Assembly (NCBI GenBank): GCA_903885795.1
Contig: CAISJV010000006.1
Location: forward strand, 1-64,000
Direction of reading: 5' to 3'
Source: an uncultured delta proteobacterium
GTDB lineage: Bacteria > Desulfobacterota > Syntrophia > Syntrophales > UBA8958
DNA length: 64,000 nt
This document shows, in pieces, positions 28,044 through 36,525 of the stretch; within the stretch, counting starts at the first letter, position 1, and each line of letters starts with the position of its first letter. Under the pieces are notes generated by a model that ran no database searches, was not told where the DNA came from, and saw only the letters and a list, made by a program, of their open reading frames with translations. The translations under genes and the position numbers were made by a program.

Positions 28044-29831
28044 ATGGAAGCTGAACTTGGTCTGAAAAAGAATCTCTACATGCCTCGGACATCAGTGACC
28101 ACTGAAAGTAATAAAACCGGGTCATGGCGTTTTCTGCGCCCGAGATATGAAGAAAAAACCTCCCCATGCAGCACTGCCTGCCCGGCGGGGGAAGATATCG
28201 CCCGGATCGAGATGCTCATCACCCAGGGTGCCTTCAAGGAGGCTTGGGAAACGATTCTGAGAGAAAATCCATTGCCCGGAGTCTGTGGCCGGGTATGTTA
28301 CCATCCCTGCGAAGGGAACTGCAACCGCCGGGAATTCGACACGTCCATCGCCGTCCACACAATGGAGCGCTTTCTCGCCGATACAGCCGCCCGTAATGAA
28401 ACTAAACCGGTTCTGGAAAGGCTCCCTCCCAAAGGAAAGGGCGTCGCCATTATCGGTTCCGGTCCGGCGGGGCTCGCAGCGGCCTGGTTTCTGAACATGC
28501 TCGGCTACGACAGCGAGATCTTCGAGGCCATGCCGGAGGCGGGGGGGCTGTTGCGCTGGGGCATTCCGGCCTACCGGCTGCCGGCGGCGGTCCTGAGCAA
28601 TGAGATTGCCCGGATCGAAAACCAGGGGGTCCGCATCAGGCTCAGTGAGACCGTATCGGCCTCCCGCTTTGAAGAGTTGAAGACCTCCTACGACGCCGTT
28701 TTCCTTGGTTGCGGTTACTGGCGAAACATAGCCCTGAATATTCCCGGCGAATCCGGATCGGGCGTTGAAGACGGGCTGTCATTCCTGAAACAACTCCGCC
28801 AGGGAGCAAAGCCCGACGTCAGGGGAGTTTCCGCGGTTATCGGAGGGGGCAATACGGCCATCGACGTTGCCCGGAGCATCATCCGCCTGGGGGGACGAGC
28901 CGTTATTGTCTATCGCAGAAGACGGGAGGACATGCCGGCTTTTGACGAAGAAATCATAAGCGCCCTCGAGGAAGGGGTGGAACTCCGGGAGTTATTGGCC
29001 CCCGTTCAGATCGCCGCCCAAGGATCGGACTGTATCTTGACTCTCCAGCAGATGAAGGTGGAGGGCCGCGACCGGGACGGCCGGGGCAGAATCGCTGCCG
29101 ATGGAACCAGTCCCGTGGAAATCTCGGTGCAGCGGGTCTTCGTGGCCACAGGCGCCGCAGCAGCAGAAACTTGGCATGAGCCTCCGCCTGCAGAAACGGC
29201 TGGGCATCACACCGCACCCCTTACCCCGCACCTGCCCCTGCACCTCAGTCATTGTACCCTCCATCAGGAACAGCAGGGGACGCCGATCATCTATGGCGGC
29301 GATCTGACGAATACCAGCAAGAACGTCACCCAGGCCATCGCTTCGGGCAAACAGGCCGCCATGGCCCTCGATACCTTTTTCCAGAGCGGCGCCGGCACCA
29401 TTCGGGAGCGTCTTTCCGGCTGTCTGGTCGGTGAGGGACCATCTCTTTCCATGGAGATATACATGCACGGCCCCCGGAAAGAGAGGAAAACCCACATTGT
29501 TTCACATCAGGAAATCAATACGGATTATTTCCAGTTTGAACCACGGGTCATTCAACCCCGGCTCCTTATCGAAGAGCGGACCTCTTCCTTCGATGAAATC
29601 GAGCTGAAGATCTCGGCCAATACGGCGATGCGGGAGGCGGGACGTTGCTTCAACTGCGGGATCTGCAACGACTGCGACAACTGCTATCTCTTTTGTCCCG
29701 ACGTCTGCATTCTGCGGGGTCGGGACATGACGGAACGCCACATCGATTACGATTACTGCAAGGGGTGCGGTCTGTGCGTCGTGGAGTGTCCCAGAAACGC
29801 CATGACTCTCGGTGAGGAGGAAAAACTATGA
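28044..29831 (+). CDS. GltD-like FAD/NAD(P) oxidoreductase with C-terminal 2x[4Fe-4S] ferredoxin (Por delta fusion)
   Basis: A 595-aa protein. The N-terminus has GltD-type cysteines (C-S-T-A-C-P-A-G-E-D, then C-G-R-V-C-Y-H-P-C) for [4Fe-4S] clusters. An FAD Rossmann site follows (I-G-S-G-P-A-G-L-A-A) and then an NAD(P) site (I-G-G-G-N-T-A-I-D-V-A-R). The C-terminal ~65 residues carry Por-delta-like ferredoxin motifs (C-F-N-C-G-I-C-N-D-C-x-x-C, and C-K-G-C-G-L-C-V-V-E-C-P). A His/Pro-rich insertion at about 29170-29280 is atypical. It likely couples the oxoacid oxidoreductase to NAD(P)H. Its stop overlaps the alpha subunit start by 4 nt. Confidence 0.87.
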   Translation: MEAELGLKKNLYMPRTSVTTESNKTGSWRFLRPRYEEKTSPCSTACPAGEDIARIEMLITQGAFKEAWETILRENPLPGVCGRVCYHPCEGNCNRREFDTSIAVHTMERFLADTAARNETKPVLERLPPKGKGVAIIGSGPAGLAAAWFLNMLGYDSEIFEAMPEAGGLLRWGIPAYRLPAAVLSNEIARIENQGVRIRLSETVSASRFEELKTSYDAVFLGCGYWRNIALNIPGESGSGVEDGLSFLKQLRQGAKPDVRGVSAVIGGGNTAIDVARSIIRLGGRAVIVYRRRREDMPAFDEEIISALEEGVELRELLAPVQIAAQGSDCILTLQQMKVEGRDRDGRGRIAADGTSPVEISVQRVFVATGAAAAETWHEPPPAETAGHHTAPLTPHLPLHLSHCTLHQEQQGTPIIYGGDLTNTSKNVTQAIASGKQAAMALDTFFQSGAGTIRERLSGCLVGEGPSLSMEIYMHGPRKERKTHIVSHQEINTDYFQFEPRVIQPRLLIEERTSSFDEIELKISANTAMREAGRCFNCGICNDCDNCYLFCPDVCILRGRDMTERHIDYDYCKGCGLCVVECPRNAMTLGEEEKL

Positions 29832-30997
29832 AAAAGGTCCTCGAAGGCAGCCACGCCGTGGCGGAAGCGGTTCGCCTGGCCAAGGTCCAGGTGATTTCCG
29901 CCTATCCCATCACTCCCCAGACCCATATTGTCGAGATCCTGTCGGATTATGTCACTACCGGCAAAATGGACGCCAAATACCTGCGGGTGGAAAGCGAACA
30001 TTCCTGCATGGCGGCGTTGATCGGAGCCCAGAGTTCCGGAGTCAGGACCTTCACCGCCACCTCTTCCCAGGGACTGGCCCTGATGCATGAGCTCCTCCAC
30101 TGGGCATCCGGAGCCCGCCTCCCGATTGTCATGGCCGAGGTCAACCGGGCCCTGGCGCCGGGATGGAACATCTGGAACGATCAGACCGACAGTCTCGCCC
30201 AGCGGGACACGGGATGGATGCAACTCTACTGCGAAGACGGCCAGGAGGTCCTCGATACGACCATTCAGGCTTACCGATTGGCAGAAATCGTCAATCTGCC
30301 CGCCATGGTTGTTCTGGATGCATTTTACCTCTCTCACACCTACGAGCCCGTCGATGTCCCGGACCAGGACGAAGTGGATCGTTTCCTTCCCACTTATGAA
30401 CCCGCCTTCATACTCGATACGAAGCATCCCTATTCCCTGAGTCCCCTGGTGACGCCCAACGCCTACATGGAAATGCGCTATGACATTGCCATGGCCATGG
30501 ATGACGCCCTGGAACAGTTTGATCGGGTGGAAGACGAATTCGCGAAGATCTTCGACCGCCGCTACGGCGCCGTGGAAGCTATCGATTGTGAAGGGGCGGA
30601 CATCGTCTTTGTGACCTCCGGCACCGTAACCAGCACCGGCCGCCTGCTTCTGGAAGAACTCCGGCCCCGGGGAGAAAAGGTCGGGGTTCTCAAGATTAAA
30701 TTATTCAGACCCTTTCCGGTGGAAGCGGTGCGTCGGGCCCTCGGAAAGGCAAAGAAGGTCGTCGTCATCGACCGCAACTTTTCCTTCGGGGCCAGCGGGA
30801 TCTTTGCCCAGGAAGTCCGGGCAGCCATTTGCAACGTACCGGGCCATCCCCCCGTCTTCGGGTATATTGCCGGTCTTGGCGGTAGGGACATTACCGTTAA
30901 ACTATTGGAAGAAATCTATTTTGATGTGAAAGGAAGCTCTGCCCCCAGGAAGGAAAGCATCTGGGTGGGGCTCCAGGAGGTTAACCGTGCAACTTGA
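29828..30997 (+). CDS. porA: 2-oxoacid:ferredoxin oxidoreductase alpha subunit
   Basis: A 389-aa subunit. It starts with the G-S-H-A-V-A-E-A-V-R-L-A segment and the S-A-Y-P-I-T-P-Q-T motif that contacts thiamine diphosphate and substrate. E-S-E-H-S and the T-A-T-S-S-Q-G loop follow, then the transketolase-C-like domain. Features are closest to pyruvate:ferredoxin oxidoreductase alpha (pyruvate synthase). It overlaps the beta subunit gene by 11 nt. The complex interconverts pyruvate and acetyl-CoA plus CO2 with ferredoxin. Confidence 0.87.
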   Translation: MKKVLEGSHAVAEAVRLAKVQVISAYPITPQTHIVEILSDYVTTGKMDAKYLRVESEHSCMAALIGAQSSGVRTFTATSSQGLALMHELLHWASGARLPIVMAEVNRALAPGWNIWNDQTDSLAQRDTGWMQLYCEDGQEVLDTTIQAYRLAEIVNLPAMVVLDAFYLSHTYEPVDVPDQDEVDRFLPTYEPAFILDTKHPYSLSPLVTPNAYMEMRYDIAMAMDDALEQFDRVEDEFAKIFDRRYGAVEAIDCEGADIVFVTSGTVTSTGRLLLEELRPRGEKVGVLKIKLFRPFPVEAVRRALGKAKKVVVIDRNFSFGASGIFAQEVRAAICNVPGHPPVFGYIAGLGGRDITVKLLEEIYFDVKGSSAPRKESIWVGLQEVNRAT

Positions 30998-31868
30998 TGC
31001 CCTTGACAAGGAATTGATGTGCTCCGGACATGTGGGATGCCCGGGCTGCGGCGCCACGATTGCCATGCGCTTTGTGCTGAAGGCCTTGGGCGAAAAGACC
31101 GTTATGGTTCTGCCGGCCTGTTGCTGGTCCGTTATCGCCGGCCCCTTCCCCCAGTCCAGCCTGAAAATCCCCGTGATCCACACCGCCTTCGAAACGGGGG
31201 GCGCCACGGCCAGTGGCGTCCGGGCGGCCCTCGACATGAAGGGGGACACGGAGACGACAGTTATCACCTGGGCCGGGGATGGTGGAACCTTTGATATTGG
31301 GTTTCAGGCCCTGAGCGGCGCCGTGGAGAGAAACGAGGATTTTATTTACGCCTGCTACGACAATGAAGCCTACATGAACACGGGCATCCAGCGGAGTTCC
31401 TCCACCCCTTACGGGGCCTGGACAACGACCACGACGGGGGCGGACTGGAAAAAACTCCGGAAAAAGAATATTGTCGAAGCCCTGGTCGCCCATCGTATCC
31501 CTTACGCGGCGACTGCCAATATCGCCTTCCCGGAAGACCTGATCCGCAAGGTGAAGAAGGCCAAGGCCATCAGGGGGTCAAAGTTCCTCCATATCTACGC
31601 AAGTTGTCCGACAGGATGGCGGATACCTTCGGAGATGTCCATCAAGATCGCCCGCATGGCCGTGCAGACAAACATCTTTCCCCTCTATGAAGTGGAAAAC
31701 GGCGTCAACTATACGATCAATTACAAACCCAAAGAATACCTCGTCCGGGAGTACTTCAAGCTCCAAGGCCGTTTCCGGCACTTGAAAGACACCGATCTTG
31801 ACCAGATCCAGGAAATGGTCAATGAAGACTGGGGGCTTCTGCTGCGCAAGGCGGGGGAACACGCCTGA
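30987..31868 (+). CDS. porB: 2-oxoacid:ferredoxin oxidoreductase beta subunit
   Basis: A 293-aa TPP-binding subunit. It has C-x-G-H-x-x-C-P-G-C-G cluster ligands at the N-terminus, a later A-S-C-P-T-G-W segment, the TPP/Mg motif G-D-G-G-T-F-D-I-G, and the family hallmark Y-D-N-E-A-Y-M-N-T-G-I-Q-R-S. The GTG at 30987 has AGGAGG upstream. It completes the gamma, delta-fusion, alpha, beta set encoded here. Confidence 0.88.
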   Translation: MQLDALDKELMCSGHVGCPGCGATIAMRFVLKALGEKTVMVLPACCWSVIAGPFPQSSLKIPVIHTAFETGGATASGVRAALDMKGDTETTVITWAGDGGTFDIGFQALSGAVERNEDFIYACYDNEAYMNTGIQRSSSTPYGAWTTTTTGADWKKLRKKNIVEALVAHRIPYAATANIAFPEDLIRKVKKAKAIRGSKFLHIYASCPTGWRIPSEMSIKIARMAVQTNIFPLYEVENGVNYTINYKPKEYLVREYFKLQGRFRHLKDTDLDQIQEMVNEDWGLLLRKAGEHA

Positions 31869-31990
31869 TTCCGGTTAAATCAAAGCGCTATCTTCGTTGG
31901 CATCGTCATCGGCTTCTCGACGTATGAACAATACGCCTGCGTCGCCTCTTCCTCGCCGCCCTGATATCATCTCTAATTTTGAACCGGAAT
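31868..31990 (-). repeat. 122-bp interspersed palindromic repeat, copy 2 (inverted)
   Basis: This copy is in opposite orientation to the one at 27909-28030. Its ends are a perfect 9-bp inverted repeat (ATTCCGGTT at 31868-31876 with AACCGGAAT at 31982-31990) that differs in sequence from the ends of copy 1, while the core is conserved. It sits between the convergent porB and PanE-like genes. Confidence 0.8.
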
Positions 31991-32046
31991 CAGGACAGAG
32001 GTTCACAAATTAGGTTCCTAAACCATAAACCCATACCCTGTGGTTT

Positions 32047-32964
32047 TTATGTGGCCGTCAGGGTCTTATACACCCGATCATGGAGGGGTGTCTTGATGCC
32101 CAGCTCCTGACCGGTCCTGACGATGTAACCGGTAAAGATATCGATCTCCGTCTCCCTGCCCTTTTCATAGTCCAACTGCATGGATGTCTTCGTTTCATAG
32201 GGAAACTGACTAACTTTGGCAAGACTCACCTGGACAATGTCACTGGGGAGATCGATCCCTTTGGCCCGGGCAATCTGTTCAACTTCCCCGCAGAGGCCGG
32301 TCAATAAAGCCTTGGCTTCAGGATCATCCATCACGGCGCCAAAAGGCTTCTTTAACAAAGAAGTCACCCCGGCAGCGGGACAGATGAAGATGAATTTCGT
32401 CCACAAGGCGGCCTGGGCAGACAACGTCAACTCCGAGACGATACCCGCTTCCTGGAACAGGGCATCGATAGGTTGGAATCGCTCGACCGATCCGCCGTCG
32501 GGACCGAAAATCAGGCGACTCGCGGGGCTGACCTGCCGGATAACGCCGGGAGCTTCAATAAAAGCGGAAACATAAACCGTCCCATGAAGGCAAATCCCTC
32601 GGGGTAGAATCCCCTGTAGACGCTCCGTAATATCCACCCCATTTAGGAGGGGGATAATCACCGTGTCATCCTTGATGTTACCGACAACCATGCGGGCGGC
32701 ATCCTCCAGACCATAACTTTTGACGGCAAACAACACGAGATCAAAAGCCCCTGCTTCAGCAGGGTTATCCGTCGCCAGGGAGGGACGTACCAGAAATTCC
32801 CCCGCGGGCGTGATCAGGGTCATTCCTTTTTCCTTAATCGCCTTTAAATGCTCACCCCTGACGATAAAAACAACCTCGTGCTCTGGCATAGCCCCATACC
32901 TGAGTGCCATCTTCCCGCCGAAAGACCCGCCGACGCCACCAATGCCAATCACCGCTATCCTCAT
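32047..32964 (-). CDS. 2-dehydropantoate 2-reductase family protein
   Basis: A 305-aa ApbA/PanE protein reducing ketopantoate to pantoate with NADPH, or a related hydroxy-acid dehydrogenase. It has the N-terminal G-I-G-G-V-G-G-S-F-G Rossmann motif, V-K-S-Y (usual V-K-x) and the L-N-G-V segment, then the catalytic lysine region W-T-K-F-I-F. It is a paralogue of the N-terminal domain of the fusion at 18886-20886. Its stop faces the por operon across repeat copy 2. Confidence 0.85.
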   Translation of the reverse strand: MRIAVIGIGGVGGSFGGKMALRYGAMPEHEVVFIVRGEHLKAIKEKGMTLITPAGEFLVRPSLATDNPAEAGAFDLVLFAVKSYGLEDAARMVVGNIKDDTVIIPLLNGVDITERLQGILPRGICLHGTVYVSAFIEAPGVIRQVSPASRLIFGPDGGSVERFQPIDALFQEAGIVSELTLSAQAALWTKFIFICPAAGVTSLLKKPFGAVMDDPEAKALLTGLCGEVEQIARAKGIDLPSDIVQVSLAKVSQFPYETKTSMQLDYEKGRETEIDIFTGYIVRTGQELGIKTPLHDRVYKTLTAT

Positions 32965-33163
32965 AGGTCATGCCTCCTTTTTGATGTGGTTCCCATTCAT
33001 CTCATCGGACAAATTCCGATCCCTCTTACTTCCTTTTTCTTAAGTCTCAAACCGCTAAAATCCCTCTTCATATTCAGACTGTTCCCGATTGAAGAAAAAC
33101 AGTTTCGTCTTTATAGTACCATCGAATGCAGGGAATAAAAAGACAAAAAGAGTGGCGGAGGCT

Positions 33164-33274
33164 ATGAAGAAAAATCTTGAGAGAAACAAGAAATTCCTTA
33201 CCAAGGCCGAGTATGCCAGATATCTGGAGGCCATGAAACAACATGCCATCGAAACCCCGGTGGAAGGCGACTAA
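33164..33274 (+). CDS. Small hypothetical protein, 36 aa
   Basis: A short basic/amphipathic protein with the segment K-F-L-T-K-A-E-Y-A-R-Y-L-E-A-M-K-Q-H. GGAGG lies only 2 nt upstream of the ATG, so the GTG at 33152 or a TTG at 33089 may be used instead. A Rho-independent terminator follows about 95 nt later. The protein-like composition and terminator favour a real gene, but evidence is thin. Confidence 0.4.
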   Translation: MKKNLERNKKFLTKAEYARYLEAMKQHAIETPVEGD

Positions 33275-33367
33275 GCTCAGACCGAAGAAACAAAACGTTG
33301 ATCACGCCCTTTGACAAGGGCAGATAACTGTAGCAGCATTACAAACAATCTGTCGCCAACATGAAAA

Positions 33368-33405
33368 AGGCCTCTTCCGGATCTCTTTCCGGAGGGGGTC
33401 TTTTT
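33368..33405 (+). terminator. Rho-independent terminator
   Basis: A 10-bp stem including two G-T pairs (33371-33380 with 33389-33398) closes an 8-nt loop and is followed by T5. It insulates the tRNA gene from upstream transcription. Confidence 0.7.
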
Positions 33406-33416
33406 ATTGAAGGAAG

Positions 33417-33445
33417 TTGACAGCTTTGGAAAACCATGCTAGTCC
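33417..33445 (+). promoter_or_regulatory. Predicted promoter of tRNA-Arg
   Basis: TTGACA (33417-33422) and TAGTCC (33440-33445) are spaced 17 nt apart, ending 26 nt before the tRNA. The -10 is poor. Confidence 0.35.
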
Positions 33446-33471
33446 GTCGAATCTCAACAGCAATACCTCTT

Positions 33472-33548
33472 GCCCCCGTAGCTCAGTCGGATAGAGCACC
33501 GGATTCCTAATCCGGGTGTCGTGCGTTCAAATCGCACCGGGGGTACCA
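33472..33548 (+). tRNA. tRNA-Arg (anticodon CCU)
   Basis: A 77-nt cloverleaf with encoded CCA. Acceptor GCCCCCG pairs with CGGGGGT (G1-U72 wobble). The D arm GCTC/GAGC, the anticodon stem CCGGA/TCCGG with loop TTCCTAA giving CCU, and the T arm GTGCG/CGCAC with loop TTCAAAT all fold. Its 3' half is the left attachment site of the integrated element. Confidence 0.95.
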
Positions 33549-33549
33549 A
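33503..33549 (+). repeat. attL: tRNA 3'-half repeat
   Basis: The left copy of the 47-bp duplication runs from the anticodon loop through CCA. It differs from the right copy at three positions, two of which are paired partners in the T stem. Confidence 0.88.
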
Positions 33550-33566
33550 TTTAAATCTCTAATATC

Positions 33567-33603
33567 AAGCGGTTACAGCTTTACGGTTGTAACCGCTTTT
33601 TTG
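33567..33603 (+). terminator. Rho-independent terminator inside the left end
   Basis: An 11-bp perfect stem (33567-33577 with 33588-33598) closes a 10-nt loop and is followed by a T run. It terminates tRNA transcription just inside the element. Confidence 0.8.
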
Positions 33604-33629
33604 TTTTTGCTAACCTATAGCTAACCTGA
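33604..33629 (+). repeat. Left arm-type repeat
   Basis: A 26-bp sequence made of tandem GCTAACC units around TATA. It recurs in the same orientation at 54603-54628 with one mismatch. Its position 55 bp inside attL fits an integrase or excisionase arm-binding site. Confidence 0.7.
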
Positions 33630-33834
33630 AGTCGGATATTGCTTTTCTCCCATCCCTCAATCTCCATTTTCTGAATTTTACATCCCCCGCCAAATTATAT
33701 TTTTACACCAAAATTATTTAAATCACTTTCTACCCTATAAACCCATTTATACCCTTCTAAGACGTTGGAAATACTGAAAAAACTGGTTTAAGGTCCTTCC
33801 CGAAGAAAGAAAAAGGAAGGAGGTGAATTTAAAT

Positions 33835-34020
33835 ATGGAACGGTGCTTGCTGACCCCTGCAGAGGTTGCCAAGACTCTTAGGACATCCCTGGGGCAGCTG
33901 GCCAATTTGAGAATGAGAGGAGAAGGACCACCTTATCTCAAATTTCACAGAAAGGTCCTTTATGAAAGTCGGGAGCTGGATCAGTGGCTAGACCAGCATA
34001 GGATTAAAACGGAAGTCTAA
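33835..34020 (+). CDS. AlpA/excisionase-like helix-turn-helix protein
   Basis: A 61-aa MerR-like winged HTH of the AlpA/Xis type (L-T-P-A-E-V-A-K-T-L-R-T-S ... G-P-P-Y-L-K-F-H-R-K-V-L-Y ... L-D-Q-W-L). It would bind DNA as a transcription switch or recombination directionality factor. The ATG at 33835 follows GGAGGTG at 9 nt; a GTG at 33823 falls within that site. It is the first gene at the left end, as in P4-like satellites, and precedes the replication module. Confidence 0.8.
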   Translation: MERCLLTPAEVAKTLRTSLGQLANLRMRGEGPPYLKFHRKVLYESRELDQWLDQHRIKTEV

Positions 34021-34049
34021 AAAAAAGAGAAATTCATTAGGAGAAAAAA

Positions 34050-35297
34050 ATGAAGAAATTTAGTGGTGTAGTAACGATAGTGGGCCAGGCGGTTGATCAG
34101 ACGGCAACCAGTCCAGAGGACAATGTAAACAAAGTAACCAACAACAACAAAGCGGCAACGAAGGGTCAACCATTGGATGATGCTGGAGCGGAAAGACTCC
34201 CGGTAGTCTCTGATGCAACGGATCAGGTTGGCACAGAGGAGGAGGATGAACCAGTGGAAGAGGAAAGGACCTTCCGGACGATTGCCCGGTCTCTTGAAGA
34301 TCTCCCTATTGATTCGATCATGCATTACGACTCAATTCCAGACTACGTGACCCCAACTGAGGCAGAACATCCTATCATCAACAGGACAACAGAGGGAATT
34401 TTCTGTCTGGACGGGTGGAACCTGGTTGAGGCCGCCCGGTCTTCGGGGGAAACCACAATCCTCTGTGAAGTGGATGAACTTGATGCCCATTCGGATGAGG
34501 AACTTGCCTTGCGCAAGGGAGGGGTCAGGAGCATGACCAGGGGTGGGATAAGCATCTACCCTGAGACACTGAGGGTTGTCCAACACCTGCTCAGCATGCT
34601 CATGAACTCTGATGAGGATCTACGGATCTATGGCCATGGGCAGCGAAGATACGGTCATGGATTCATCAAAAACCGGGAGGAGGATGTCCGCCATATCCTC
34701 GCCATGCGGTTGAGCAGGGACAGGGATACTATCAATCTCTATATCACCCATGGCGAATACCTAAACCCGGAGGCGCTTCAAACGTTAGTTGATGGGAAGG
34801 CATCCAAAAAGTTTTTCGAGAAGGTGCAGATTAAGAAACGAGAGGAAGTCAAAAACCTACGGGGCAGGAATATTCTTTCCCACGGCAGGATCACAGAGGC
34901 AATTTCAAAGTTCATTCTGGACGAATTCGAGAAGTTCCTTCCAGGAAGAGGGTCAGGCGAGAATGTCCCGACTCCTGGTCCGGCACAACCCCAAACGGAG
35001 GTCGTGCAGACCAATGACCCTGTCTCCAGCAGCGTCACTCCTGATGAGGACAATGACGATGATGATTCTCCCGCCAGTGAGGAAGAGACGCCTGATCCCT
35101 CTTCGGAAATCAACCCTGATGAACCGGTTACCATCGAAACCATCAAAACTGGCACCCTTGGTGTTTCCAGGCGGCTAGAGGAACGTGTCAGCAAGGATGC
35201 ACCCTTAGCTGAACTCGAGAGCAGCCTCCAGGCGGAGTTGCAAAACATCATGAAGCTTCTGAGCATGATTACCCACCTGAACAACGCTGGAAAATAG
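34050..35297 (+). CDS. ParB/DndB-like domain protein
   Basis: A 415-aa protein. The acidic N-terminal 75 residues are probably disordered. Residues about 85-160 look like a ParB/sulfiredoxin-fold domain: L-P-I-D-S-I, T-E-G-I-F-C-L-D-G-W-N-L-V-E-A-A, a T-I-L-C-E-V-D-E strand and E-E-L-A-L-R. The middle part is helical with R/H-rich segments. An Asp/Glu/Ser/Pro-rich linker (about 310-370) precedes a C-terminal coiled-coil-like helix. It lies 12 nt upstream of the TGT-like gene. In the Dpd DNA-modification system DpdB, which is ParB/DndB-related, works with the TGT homologue DpdA, so this pair may be functionally similar. A partition or regulatory role is the alternative. Confidence 0.6.
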   Translation: MKKFSGVVTIVGQAVDQTATSPEDNVNKVTNNNKAATKGQPLDDAGAERLPVVSDATDQVGTEEEDEPVEEERTFRTIARSLEDLPIDSIMHYDSIPDYVTPTEAEHPIINRTTEGIFCLDGWNLVEAARSSGETTILCEVDELDAHSDEELALRKGGVRSMTRGGISIYPETLRVVQHLLSMLMNSDEDLRIYGHGQRRYGHGFIKNREEDVRHILAMRLSRDRDTINLYITHGEYLNPEALQTLVDGKASKKFFEKVQIKKREEVKNLRGRNILSHGRITEAISKFILDEFEKFLPGRGSGENVPTPGPAQPQTEVVQTNDPVSSSVTPDEDNDDDDSPASEEETPDPSSEINPDEPVTIETIKTGTLGVSRRLEERVSKDAPLAELESSLQAELQNIMKLLSMITHLNNAGK

Positions 35298-35309
35298 GCG
35301 GGAATCAGG

Positions 35310-36419
35310 GTGGGAATTTTTACCAATTATTGTGCGGGAGGGAGCAGGGAAGTTTCGCCTGCTCCCGAAGTATACGCAATGTTATTCAATGTCCCCCAGA
35401 ATGCCTTCAGTGATGCCGCTGTGAGGGCCACTCTCGGAACAATCCGATATGCCAACACGGAGCATGTCATGGTGGATTCTGGGGGATATCAATTACTTAA
35501 GAAAAGTTTAGAAGATGGGATTGTCGTCACATATAATCCATCAAAATCAATTCTTTACAATAAATATGCCGTTAATATTCACCCTGAACATGTCATTCAG
35601 GCAGTCATGAAAATCAGACCGCAAATTATGACCTCATTGGATTTGCCAATTCCTGAAGCGTTAGATCCTTATCTTCAATATGAAGAGTTCATGAAGAAGT
35701 TGGGACCCAACCTCGTATGGATGAGGGAGACAGCGTTATTGAGGCAGAGGTATTGCCCGGAGATTGAATTGTTTATCCCGATCCAAAGCTATACCCTTGA
35801 ACAATTCGAGACTCATATCGAGAAACCCTTACTGGATATTGCGTTTGATGGAGTGTCTTTGCCAACTCGCAATCTGGGATCAGGGGGGATTGCCTTATTC
35901 CTAATCAAATTCTATCAGATGGGCATCAGGAAGGTCCATCTGCTTAGCGAAACGAGTTTTACAGGGTTGGCGCTAGCTGCATACTTCGCCCGAAATATTC
36001 TCGATTGGTGCTCGGTGGACAGCACCACCTGGCGCTATCAGGCAGAAAGACTCGTTTACATGGACCCTGATGATTTTCATGCAATATCCGTAAAACAGGA
36101 TGCTGTTTTTAAGGAAGGGGAGAAACCATCGTGTGGTTGCCCTTGGTGTGCGGGAATGACCTTCACAGGGATAAAGAATATTCCCATGACGGATAAGACT
36201 TCTCTGCTCCGTTGCCACAATTTCTATGTGATTCAGAAGGCAGGACAGGAGTTTTACGAGAATGCAGGTGATCTGGTCTCCTTGGAACGGTGTCTCAGAA
36301 AAAGAAGCATTCGGAAGAAAAAGAAGATTGACAGATTAATTCAGGCGCTGTCCATCGCAACACACATGAGGGATCTGGACATCAAGGTTCTGGAGGGGAT
36401 GCTTTGGAAACTCTCTTAG
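35310..36419 (+). CDS. tRNA-guanine transglycosylase homologue, DpdA-like (putative DNA 7-deazaguanine insertion)
   Basis: A 369-aa TGT-superfamily protein. D56-S-G-G-Y-Q matches the general-acid aspartate motif (DSGGxQ). D237 in V-D-S-T-T-W sits at the nucleophile position. C275-x-C277-x2-C280-x22-H303 reproduces the TGT zinc site C-x-C-x2-C-x(20s)-H. V-S-L-P-T-R-N-L-G-S-G-G and H-L-L-S-E-T-S are further barrel motifs. The protein is more divergent than housekeeping Tgt. Encoded in a mobile element beside ParB-like and replication genes, it fits DpdA, which exchanges guanine for a 7-deazaguanine in DNA. No queuosine-precursor genes are in the element, so preQ0/preQ1 would come from the host. 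A tRNA substrate cannot be excluded. The start is GTG. Confidence 0.72.
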   Translation: MGIFTNYCAGGSREVSPAPEVYAMLFNVPQNAFSDAAVRATLGTIRYANTEHVMVDSGGYQLLKKSLEDGIVVTYNPSKSILYNKYAVNIHPEHVIQAVMKIRPQIMTSLDLPIPEALDPYLQYEEFMKKLGPNLVWMRETALLRQRYCPEIELFIPIQSYTLEQFETHIEKPLLDIAFDGVSLPTRNLGSGGIALFLIKFYQMGIRKVHLLSETSFTGLALAAYFARNILDWCSVDSTTWRYQAERLVYMDPDDFHAISVKQDAVFKEGEKPSCGCPWCAGMTFTGIKNIPMTDKTSLLRCHNFYVIQKAGQEFYENAGDLVSLERCLRKRSIRKKKKIDRLIQALSIATHMRDLDIKVLEGMLWKLS

Positions 36420-36525
36420 GGGCAGTATTCTTCTCAGAAAATTATACTGCCGTTTGCCACCTCGACAGAGAACAAATAATTAGAATGTAAAAAATTTATT
36501 CATTTTTATAAGGGAGGATTTATTC

